64,000 bases of DNA, taken from Shewanella sp. SNU WT4 (GTDB lineage Bacteria; Pseudomonadota; Gammaproteobacteria; Enterobacterales; Shewanellaceae). The notes under the pieces are model-generated. The model searched no databases. It was not told where the DNA came from and worked only from the letters and a program-made list of their open reading frames with translations. Positions within the stretch are counted from its first letter, which is position 1. Every line of letters starts with the position of its first letter. The translations under genes and the position numbers were made by a program. Below are positions 18,508 through 26,215 of the stretch, piece after piece. The stretch covers positions 2,604,001 to 2,668,000 of the forward strand of contig NZ_CP041151.1 in assembly GCF_006494715.1 (NCBI RefSeq), written 5' to 3'.

Positions 18508-20826
18508 TCAAGATGATTGTTTTCGCCAGAACAATGAGGCTAGCGCCGGTAACACAATAATGGCACCGATCATGTTAAACACGAACATGAAGGTCAACAT
18601 GATCCCCATATCCATCTGGAACTTGAGCGCTGAAAACACCCAAGTACTCACACCTATGGCTAAGGTTAAACCGGTGAAAATAACTGCACTACCTCGCTCT
18701 AACAAGGCTTCGTAATAAGCTTGTCTGACAGGCATACCGGCTCTTAACTTAGATGACATAGTAGATAAAATATAAATGCCATAATCAACACCTATACCAA
18801 CACCTAAGGCAATGACAGGCAAGGTACTGACTGTTAAGCCAATATCTAATAATGTCATTAACGCCTGAGCTAATGTCGACACCACAAATAACGGTAAAAT
18901 CACCACTATTGTGGCCTTTAATGATTTAAAGCTCAGCAAACATAAAATGAATACGGCGAGATACACATAAACCATCATAGGTATTTGCGCTTCTGACACG
19001 GCTTCGTTAGTCGCTGCCATCACGCCCACAGGGCCTGATGCTAAACGAAATGTCAGTTTGTCATTATTCATTTGCGCCGCAAGGGCTTTCACCTTAGCAA
19101 CCACTACCTCAATAGTTTCCGCCTTATGATCATCTAAAAATAGATAGATAGGCATCACAGAACAATCACTATTAAGTAATCCTGTGGTTGATGGAATTTG
19201 CCCAACGGCTTGCACTAAGCTTGCCGTGGTGCGCGGTAATACCTGCCATTTAGCATTGCCTTCGTTGAAACCACCATTGACTTGTTTGGCAACACTTGCC
19301 AATGAGGCGGTGGAATCAACCCCTGGAGTATTGGCAGCAAGCCACTGAAATTCATCGATTTGATTTAATACTTCATGGTAAGTACAAGCTTCTGGAAAGG
19401 CTTCAACTATCACAGTCATTACATCAGTCGTCACACTGAAATGATCAGTAATGAACAAGGTATCTAGGTTATAGCGGGAATCTTGATGCAGCGCCGGCGC
19501 ACCAGCGTGCAAATCACCAATTTTCATGCGGTTTGAGTAATCGAGCCCAAACCAGAATAAGGCAATGGTGGCAAGCACAACCGCCACTCCCACTTTAGGA
19601 GTGGCGAAAATTGACATCTTATACCAGAGAGCCTGGGTCTTGGCGGTTTTTTCAATATTTTGGCTGGCAGACGATGGTGACAAATCAAACAAGGATATCA
19701 GCAATGGCAATAACATTAAGTTAGTGAAAATAATCACGCCAACACCTAAAGATGCTGAAATCGCTAATTCACGGATAATACCGATATCTATGGCTAATAA
19801 GGTTACAAAGCCAACGGTATCAGACAGCAACGCCACGCCGCCAGGGATCAATAACGTACGAAAAGCTAAGGTGGCAGCAATTTTAGTACTAAAGCCTTCA
19901 TCAACTTTGCTGTGTACCACGTTAATAATTTGCACCCCGTGACTCACGCCAATAGCAAACACTAAAAACGGCACCAGAATCGACATGGGATCAAGCCCAA
20001 ATCCAATCACAGTCAATAAACCTAACTGCCAAATCACGGCAATTAAACTACAGAACAAGGGCAGAAGAGTTAAGGTCATCGAGCGGCAGAAAAACCATAC
20101 CATCAAGGCTGTAATAGCAATGGCTATCAAGAAAAACAACAATACCCCTTTTGCGCCATCGGCTACATCCCCGGCCATCTTAGAAAAACCTATGATATGA
20201 ATACTAATATCTTGGTTTTCAAACTTGGCTCGGAGCTCAGTTTCGAGCTTAGCGGCAAAGGCTAAGGTATCTAAGGGTTTACCTGTATCAGGGTCAAACT
20301 CCATCAATTGCACCGTCACCATAGCCGCGCTGTAATCTTTGGCTATCATGCGACCAACAATGCCCGCCTTTTCAATATTGTTACGAACTATCTCAAGTCC
20401 TTGAGTATCATTGACATAGTCTGCTGGAATAACCGGCCCTCCAGCAAAACCATCTTCCACCACTTCAGTAAAACGCGTAGAGGGTGAAAATAGAGATTTC
20501 ACCTGCGCGCGGTCAACGCCGGGGATAAAAAACAGCTGATCATGTACCTGCTTTAAGGTATCAAAAAACACTGGATTAAAGATTGATCCCTTACGGTCCG
20601 CCACGGCGACCATGATGCCATTGGCACCACCAAAATCCTTTTGGTGTTCCAAATAAGTCTGCATATAAGGGTGTTTTAGCGGGATATTTTTGACAAATGC
20701 CGCGTCCATTTTGAGTTGTGTCGCTTGATAGCCTAAAAATAGGGTGATCACAGCAAACATCAAGATGACAGCAGTCCGATTTCTAAACACAAATGACTCT
20801 ATGCCATTGACCAATTTATCTAACAT
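18508..20826 (-). CDS. RND/MMPL-superfamily exporter
   Basis: A 772-residue inner-membrane transporter of the RND superfamily (MMPL/HpnN-like group). The topology is two repeats of one helix, a large periplasmic domain and five helices: helix 1 near 15-31, periplasmic domain to about 220, a helix bundle to about 390, a second periplasmic domain about 430-610, and a final bundle. GLDPMSILVPFLVFAIGVSHG and ALGVGIGVDYGIYI are the paired helix 4 and 10 segments with intramembrane acidic residues typical of proton-driven members. This group usually moves lipids or other hydrophobic molecules. It lies last in a cluster with DUF1302, DUF1329 and YCF48-like genes; the substrate is unknown. Confidence 0.85.
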   Translation of the reverse strand: MLDKLVNGIESFVFRNRTAVILMFAVITLFLGYQATQLKMDAAFVKNIPLKHPYMQTYLEHQKDFGGANGIMVAVADRKGSIFNPVFFDTLKQVHDQLFFIPGVDRAQVKSLFSPSTRFTEVVEDGFAGGPVIPADYVNDTQGLEIVRNNIEKAGIVGRMIAKDYSAAMVTVQLMEFDPDTGKPLDTLAFAAKLETELRAKFENQDISIHIIGFSKMAGDVADGAKGVLLFFLIAIAITALMVWFFCRSMTLTLLPLFCSLIAVIWQLGLLTVIGFGLDPMSILVPFLVFAIGVSHGVQIINVVHSKVDEGFSTKIAATLAFRTLLIPGGVALLSDTVGFVTLLAIDIGIIRELAISASLGVGVIIFTNLMLLPLLISLFDLSPSSASQNIEKTAKTQALWYKMSIFATPKVGVAVVLATIALFWFGLDYSNRMKIGDLHAGAPALHQDSRYNLDTLFITDHFSVTTDVMTVIVEAFPEACTYHEVLNQIDEFQWLAANTPGVDSTASLASVAKQVNGGFNEGNAKWQVLPRTTASLVQAVGQIPSTTGLLNSDCSVMPIYLFLDDHKAETIEVVVAKVKALAAQMNNDKLTFRLASGPVGVMAATNEAVSEAQIPMMVYVYLAVFILCLLSFKSLKATIVVILPLFVVSTLAQALMTLLDIGLTVSTLPVIALGVGIGVDYGIYILSTMSSKLRAGMPVRQAYYEALLERGSAVIFTGLTLAIGVSTWVFSALKFQMDMGIMLTFMFVFNMIGAIIVLPALASLFWRKQSS

Positions 20827-20867
20827 AGTTAAGGCCCTATTATTATTGTTTTATCCATGCGCACCCA

Positions 20868-21905
20868 CTAATTAGTAGCTGTTTTAACCACCCCACCGCT
20901 ACCAACCGTCCACCATTGTCCTAGGCGATCACTTGCCATATCAATTAAGCTTTCGCCTTGGCGACCAGTCAATAACTGAGGCTTAAAATTTGCGTCCAAA
21001 TACACCCTATTACCCGCATTAGCCATGATATATAAACCGCCTTTATCATCACTAATTAGACCATTAATACTAGAAGTAATAGGTAATTCAACAGTTTGCC
21101 AATTGGCTAAATTCATATCTGCTCGGAACATATTACCGCGCAGTCCGGCTACCCATATTTGATTGCCATGCTCAACCACGGCAAACATAGAACCTTCATA
21201 GCCAAGTTCCAGCGGTGTAAAGGTTTTACCTAAATCGGTACTCACTGCCACTAAACCTCGCTCCCCCACAAGCAGCAAACGTTTATCAGATAACTGAATA
21301 ATGCGATTGAAATGAGGCAACATAAACATGATTTCTTGATCGTACGCATTAGCATCTGACGCTTTTAACTCAGCTAAATAGTCTCTGTCTTCTACTAGCA
21401 ATAACTCTTGATGAAATTCATTCACCCAAGTTTTACCCCCATCTTCTGTGCGGTAAAACAGTCCGTAAGCGCCAATAGCAACACCTTGCGTTTCATTAAA
21501 AAATAACACATCCAGTAACGGTACTTCTTGTTCTGGCGATTGGCGCTGGACTTGCCAAGTTTTGCCACCGTCTTGGGTATGGATAATGGTGGCATCATGT
21601 CCAACCGCCCAGCCATGGGTGTCAGAAATGAAACTCACTTTAGTCAGTAAGCTTTGGGTAGGCGTGGGAGCTTGTTGCCAAGAGTCATTAAATACCAGCA
21701 CATGGCCGCGTTCACCGACGGCAACCAGTGAGGTTCCAACCTTTTCGATATCAAGTAATAAGGATGTGGGTGCTAAGGGCTGAAGCTGAGATCGCAGTGT
21801 AGAGCCGGATTCACTCTCAAGAGCAGCACTGGTCAAACTTGTAGTGGATAACCAGATAAACAAACTACCGAGGGAGAGACTCGTGCGAAGCGTGTGATAC
21901 GACAT
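20868..21905 (-). CDS. YCF48-like secreted beta-propeller protein
   Basis: A 345-residue secreted protein of the YCF48/BNR-repeat type. After a signal peptide (cleavage near TSA-ALE) come repeated propeller blades such as GWAVGHDATIIHTQDGGKTW and GVAIGAYGLFYRTEDGGKTW, each with the Asp-box-like xxDGGKTW. In plants and cyanobacteria a relative helps photosystem II assembly, which cannot apply here; in bacteria such proteins are found beside RND permeases and probably act as periplasmic assembly or adaptor factors. I chose ATG 21905, which has AGGAAG in front; the longer frame would start inside the preceding hairpin. 41 bp upstream of the RND gene. Confidence 0.82.
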   Translation of the reverse strand: MSYHTLRTSLSLGSLFIWLSTTSLTSAALESESGSTLRSQLQPLAPTSLLLDIEKVGTSLVAVGERGHVLVFNDSWQQAPTPTQSLLTKVSFISDTHGWAVGHDATIIHTQDGGKTWQVQRQSPEQEVPLLDVLFFNETQGVAIGAYGLFYRTEDGGKTWVNEFHQELLLVEDRDYLAELKASDANAYDQEIMFMLPHFNRIIQLSDKRLLLVGERGLVAVSTDLGKTFTPLELGYEGSMFAVVEHGNQIWVAGLRGNMFRADMNLANWQTVELPITSSINGLISDDKGGLYIMANAGNRVYLDANFKPQLLTGRQGESLIDMASDRLGQWWTVGSGGVVKTATN

Positions 21906-21923
21906 ACATACTTCCTGTGAAAA

Positions 21924-21941
21924 TGGGGGCAAATGCCCCCA
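21924..21941 (-). promoter_or_regulatory. Intercistronic GC-rich hairpin before the YCF48-like gene
   Basis: Perfect 8-bp stem TGGGGGCA / TGCCCCCA around AA, between the DUF1329 stop and the YCF48-like ribosome-binding site. There is no long T run on the minus strand. It probably sets the relative level of the downstream genes by mRNA processing or partial termination. Confidence 0.6.
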
Positions 21942-21953
21942 ACTAATTAAGAA

Positions 21954-23318
21954 TTAACGGATGCCTGAGCGGCGTAACGCATCTGGAGTAAAGTTAGCTT
22001 CAGTAAGAGTGACACCAAAGTCATACATACCACCTTCGTTATCTAAACCAATGGCGAGATAACGACGAGTCTGCAGATCATGGAAGACTTCTAAGGTACT
22101 CCAATGAGTAGGCACTTCGTAATAGTTCAGACCATGGGCAAAGGCAACGCGATATAATTCATCACGGTTATCGTACATATCGGTAGCAGATACTTGCCAT
22201 GAGTCTTCATCGATATAGAACACCCGAGTCTTATAGACATGACGCATGCCGTCTTTAAGCGTGGCTTTCACTTCCCAAACACGGTGTTTTTCCCATCTCA
22301 CATACTCAGGATTAATATGACCTTGAGTCAGAATATCCTTGTACTTGAGCTTATCTGAGTGCAGTTTGTAATCGTTATAAGGGATTAGAATTTCTTTCTT
22401 ACCCACTAATTCCCAGTTATAGCGCGACGGTGAGCCGTTAAACATGTCGTAATCATCTGTGGTACGTAAACCATCAGACACTGTGCCTGGGGTATCAAAC
22501 GATACGTTGGGTGCTTTACGAACGCGGCGCTGACCTGTGTTATAAGTCCAGGCCTGACGCGGCAGAGCTTCTTGATCCATGGTTTCTTTTACAAGCAATG
22601 CAGTGCCTGCTAAGCGCGCCGGTTGAGTCACGACTTGTTTGAAGTAAAACAAAGTGTTGCTTTCAGCTAGTTTTTGCGCCGTCATTTCTGGGCGTGAGTA
22701 TTGGAAACTCAGCTCTTCACTTAATTCAACCAAAGAGAAATCGCCGCCCTTAGTTGGCGCAGCTTGATTTCGCTCAGTGGTAGCATCAACGCCGCGATAG
22801 CGCAAAATATGGTTCCAAATGACTTCTAAACCATTGGCTGGAATTGGAAATGGCACGCCAATGGCTGCGCCACTGAGGCCATTGCCACCACTGATAAGTT
22901 CAGCCCCTACCGCGTTGGCTAAAGTCGCGTCATACACATATTGTGGATAGGCTGCGCTACGGTGAGTTGGGTATACATTCATCTTAAAAGTGTCAGGATA
23001 GAGCTCAAGCATCTTGAGTTCACCTGGGGTCAGTAAATTTTTATACTGATCTTTATTAGCATTCGTCACGGTATAAAGAATGCTATCACTGGCATAAGGG
23101 TCTGGATGATGATCGCCTTTGTTATAACCCGCAATCGGTTTACTAATACCGCCATCCCAGGCAGGAATAGAGCCATCAGCATTACCAGCACGCTCGGCCC
23201 CCATAGGTGTTAATTCTTTACTTAACTTGGCAGCATCCGCTTCTGACACTTTAGCTTGAGCTGCAGACATCCCAAGTGCCGCTAAAATCGCAACAGATAA
23301 CAGGGTTACTCTTTTCAT
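21954..23318 (-). CDS. DUF1329 periplasmic/outer-membrane-associated protein
   Basis: A 454-residue secreted protein of the DUF1329 family (signal peptide MKRVTLLSVAILAALGMSAA with cleavage after AQA). Family features seen are the early LTPMGAERAGNADGSIPAW motif, NVSFDTPGT, RYNWELVGKKEILIPYNDYK and the C-terminal VYKTRVFYIDEDSWQ. DUF1329 proteins resemble LolA/LolB-type half-barrels, which suggests carriage of a lipid-like molecule across the periplasm; that is an inference. I chose ATG 23318 (AAAGGGA upstream); the frame to 23363 overlaps the DUF1302 stop. It follows DUF1302 by 13 bp and is almost certainly co-transcribed with it. Confidence 0.88.
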   Translation of the reverse strand: MKRVTLLSVAILAALGMSAAQAKVSEADAAKLSKELTPMGAERAGNADGSIPAWDGGISKPIAGYNKGDHHPDPYASDSILYTVTNANKDQYKNLLTPGELKMLELYPDTFKMNVYPTHRSAAYPQYVYDATLANAVGAELISGGNGLSGAAIGVPFPIPANGLEVIWNHILRYRGVDATTERNQAAPTKGGDFSLVELSEELSFQYSRPEMTAQKLAESNTLFYFKQVVTQPARLAGTALLVKETMDQEALPRQAWTYNTGQRRVRKAPNVSFDTPGTVSDGLRTTDDYDMFNGSPSRYNWELVGKKEILIPYNDYKLHSDKLKYKDILTQGHINPEYVRWEKHRVWEVKATLKDGMRHVYKTRVFYIDEDSWQVSATDMYDNRDELYRVAFAHGLNYYEVPTHWSTLEVFHDLQTRRYLAIGLDNEGGMYDFGVTLTEANFTPDALRRSGIR

Positions 23319-23331
23319 TATTATTGTCCCT

Positions 23332-25362
23332 TTAGATAGAGTATTTAACGTTAAACGAGACATAGTCTCTGTCTTCTAACAAGTTGGTGGTACCAACGCC
23401 ACCAAAGAATGCGTTATACGAAATATCCGCACTCCACTTGTTTTGATAATCAAAGTTAAGACCCATACCAACCGCCTTTTTACCTTCAGTAAACAAGAAC
23501 ATAGGGTCGGGAGTGATACCATTGACATCATGAGAGAAAATGGTGCGCGCCGCGAGATTCACACCAGAAAAGACGTTAAAGAAGTCAGCCTTACCCACTA
23601 AGCGATATCCCCACGCATGCGCGGTCGGAAATGGGTTAGTTTCAGGGCCATTATGCAAGGCTTGAATAATGCCAGGCATGTTCGGATTACCACCTGAACG
23701 ACCGGTACCTGGGCCATTGAGGCGTAACACATCATGATGAGGCATATCATGAATCCACACCCCACCCACTTCTGCTAATGCCGTTAAGTTATCTGTCCAT
23801 AACGCTGGACCAAATAAATGGGTAAAGGTCATCTGCACTTGCGTGGTATCACGCAGAATATAACCTTCAGCATAGGCACCAGGGTCAACCACACGGTACT
23901 GAGAAATACCATCTAAATCAGGGCGTAAACCTGCATTAGCTAGTTGCTGCGGCATAGCGGCGAATAACAATTCAACGTCATCAATTTGCAGTGGCTCATC
24001 TTGGCGGTGAGCAATTTCACCCGCCACCGCAGTATCACCTACTAATGTGTTGAAACTAAGGCCATAAAGTTTAATGTCTTCTGGATACACAACTTGCGCT
24101 TTGGAGAACGACTGTAATCCTAACAGCGTATTGCGATCGATATTACCCGCTTCGCGACCAATAATTGCCAAATCTTGCAGTAAAGCACCTGTCGTAAAGT
24201 TAGACGCTGTACCACTAATGAGTGGTCTGCGACTGTGATAATTCATGTAATACAGACCAAATTCGGTTTCAGCTAACTGCGGTGCGTAATAGCCAAGTTT
24301 GACACCAAATTGTCCATCATCAGACGCTTCTTGCTCGTCATACACTAACGTTGCTTTGGTTGGATAAGCCAATGCCATGGCCACCAATTGCTGAGTTGGA
24401 ATAGTTTGGCCAGACGCTATCATGGCGCCCAGTTTATTGTATTCGCTAATCAGAAAATCAAGGTCGGTATCAGGATTGGCGTTAAAGCCAAGCTGAGCAT
24501 TTTGTGAATAACCACCAAAGCCCGCAAAATCTGTGGTAGAGAAAAATGAACCAGGAGGCGGAACCCAAATTGGCTTCCACTCATACTGGTAGAAAGCCTC
24601 GACAGATAAATTATCGGTCAAGCCTAATGAGGCCCACAACATACCTTGAGGGCGGAACGCTTCTTTCAGTTCAGCGCCTGGCGCGTTGAGGATATTTAAA
24701 TCTACAGGGTTAATTTCACTGATACCATGGGCAATTAACGTGCTTTCGCCCCATGACACGACTTGATTACCGACGCGCACTGATAAAGGATTTTGGCCAT
24801 CATTTAAATCAAAATCACCATAAACGAAGGCGTCAAGTAAACGAATATCTCGACAAATTACTTCTGACGCTTGTTTATCTTCACAAGGGTCAAATTCTTT
24901 ACCTGTCAATGGATTCGAATAACCATAATCCCCTTGCTCTGTCTTGTTATCATAAAAATACATGCCACGGACAAATAATCCGTAGTTTTTATATTTAAGA
25001 GAAAGTTCGTGCAGGCCTTTAGCAATTTCGGAGGTGGTATCGCCTTGAGCATAAAGAAGGTTACTGAGATCGTTGTTACTGGAGTAAGAGCCTGCTTGAG
25101 CCCAAATTTGCTGAGATGAATAAATGGTATTACCGAAGGCAGAATAGCCATCCCACTTAAACTGTGGCTGATTGACCTTACCAATCAGATCCCAGTTTCT
25201 GTCTTCAACTCGCCAACTGGCACCTACTGTCCAGGTTGAGTCAAAGGTGCCTTCCACCTCGCCCCAATTAAAAGCAAAAGCATTGGCCTGACTACTTACC
25301 CCTGCTGCCAAAGCTGACGCTATCCCCAATGCCAGCACAGTTTTACTAAATCCACCCTTCAT
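23332..25362 (-). CDS. DUF1302 outer-membrane beta-barrel protein
   Basis: A 676-residue DUF1302 protein predicted to be an outer-membrane barrel. It has a signal peptide (MKGGFSKTVLALGIASALAA, cleaved near ANA), then FNWGEVEGTFDSTWTVGASWR, aromatic alternating strands throughout, RVGNQVVSWGEST and a C-terminal strand ending VSFNVKYSI typical of BAM-assembled barrels. These proteins occur with DUF1329 and RND permeases in many gammaproteobacteria; the transported molecule is not established. ATG 25362 was chosen for its signal peptide and GAGATGAGA upstream. First gene of the four-gene cluster, after a long promoter region. Confidence 0.88.
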   Translation of the reverse strand: MKGGFSKTVLALGIASALAAGVSSQANAFAFNWGEVEGTFDSTWTVGASWRVEDRNWDLIGKVNQPQFKWDGYSAFGNTIYSSQQIWAQAGSYSSNNDLSNLLYAQGDTTSEIAKGLHELSLKYKNYGLFVRGMYFYDNKTEQGDYGYSNPLTGKEFDPCEDKQASEVICRDIRLLDAFVYGDFDLNDGQNPLSVRVGNQVVSWGESTLIAHGISEINPVDLNILNAPGAELKEAFRPQGMLWASLGLTDNLSVEAFYQYEWKPIWVPPPGSFFSTTDFAGFGGYSQNAQLGFNANPDTDLDFLISEYNKLGAMIASGQTIPTQQLVAMALAYPTKATLVYDEQEASDDGQFGVKLGYYAPQLAETEFGLYYMNYHSRRPLISGTASNFTTGALLQDLAIIGREAGNIDRNTLLGLQSFSKAQVVYPEDIKLYGLSFNTLVGDTAVAGEIAHRQDEPLQIDDVELLFAAMPQQLANAGLRPDLDGISQYRVVDPGAYAEGYILRDTTQVQMTFTHLFGPALWTDNLTALAEVGGVWIHDMPHHDVLRLNGPGTGRSGGNPNMPGIIQALHNGPETNPFPTAHAWGYRLVGKADFFNVFSGVNLAARTIFSHDVNGITPDPMFLFTEGKKAVGMGLNFDYQNKWSADISYNAFFGGVGTTNLLEDRDYVSFNVKYSI

Positions 25363-25973
25363 TATTCTCATCTCGCGTATCTCCATAACCTGCTCGACTC
25401 TTTGTTATAGGAATTTGAAAACTAACATTATGCTAGCCTGCAGATAACATCATTGTTACAGGTTTTTTGTGATATGAGCAAGGTCATTAAAGTAAAAATT
25501 ACAAAGCGAATTGAGGACTTATCATCTATTTAGAGGATGAAATTATAAAAAGGATTTGAATAATTAGTCGCATGGCTGTTACGCCAGACACAACCACAAG
25601 CTAACCCATTAATTAATAATGGATTAATGGAAAACTTACTAGATTCAAGCGCGAATCAACACTAAATCAGTCGTTTGAAGTAATTACTCTAATTAATTAA
25701 TAATTTTAAGTGTTTAGCCTAAGCTGTTAAAACTCGCAACTAAGTGCTAGGTGTAAGATCTTAAGCAGCTTTTTAGCTACATTCTTGCCGATAAGGACAT
25801 AATTATTAACAAATCATGAACGTATTTGAGTTTGCAAGGAGTGACAGTTTAAAAATTGTCATAAGCCACTGGTGAAGATTAGCAAGATAATCTTAAAGGA
25901 AGTCTTAGCGAAGGCGGCAGATCTTGGTCAATAATCTCTGCCGTTTACCATAATTTGCTACTGTTACAATTAG
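25363..25973. promoter_or_regulatory. Long AT-rich region upstream of the DUF1302 cluster
   Basis: About 610 bp with no credible gene. It must contain the minus-strand promoter of the DUF1302-DUF1329-YCF48-RND cluster. It is AT-rich, with several TTAATTAAT stretches (about 25608-25630 and 25690-25710). I cannot assign an operator. The length suggests more regulation than a simple promoter. Confidence 0.5.
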
Positions 25974-26201
25974 TTAAGACAATTTAGTTAGGCTCAGTAA
26001 GCGCCCGTCTTGATCCAATTGCAATTCAAAGTTGCCTTTAAGGCCAGAAGCCGTTACAAAGCGCCTAAAATGCCGAGGATGAATCCATAGTACCTGTCCT
26101 TGATAACTACGAACTTCAATTCTATCTATATCGCCGCGATAGAAAGGTAAATACTCAGCATAGTTAAATTGCATACTGAAACGAAACAAGCGCTCATCCA
26201 T
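25974..26201 (-). CDS. DUF2835 protein
   Basis: A 75-residue DUF2835 protein, cytoplasmic, with a compact beta-rich sequence (FYRGDIDRIEVRSYQGQVLWIHPRHF). No function is known for the family. It begins 14 bp after the pepN stop on the same strand, so it is probably translated from the pepN message. Confidence 0.85.
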   Translation of the reverse strand: MDERLFRFSMQFNYAEYLPFYRGDIDRIEVRSYQGQVLWIHPRHFRRFVTASGLKGNFELQLDQDGRLLSLTKLS

Positions 26202-26215
26202 AAGCTATTACTCAG

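Noticed and set aside
19565..19942. 125-codon plus-strand frame opposite the RND permease gene
   Set aside because: Fully overlaps the clear RND coding sequence; its Thr/Lys-rich product is typical of a complement-strand artefact.
24753..25184. Overlapping short frames on both strands in the DUF1302 gene
   Set aside because: Shadows of the barrel gene.
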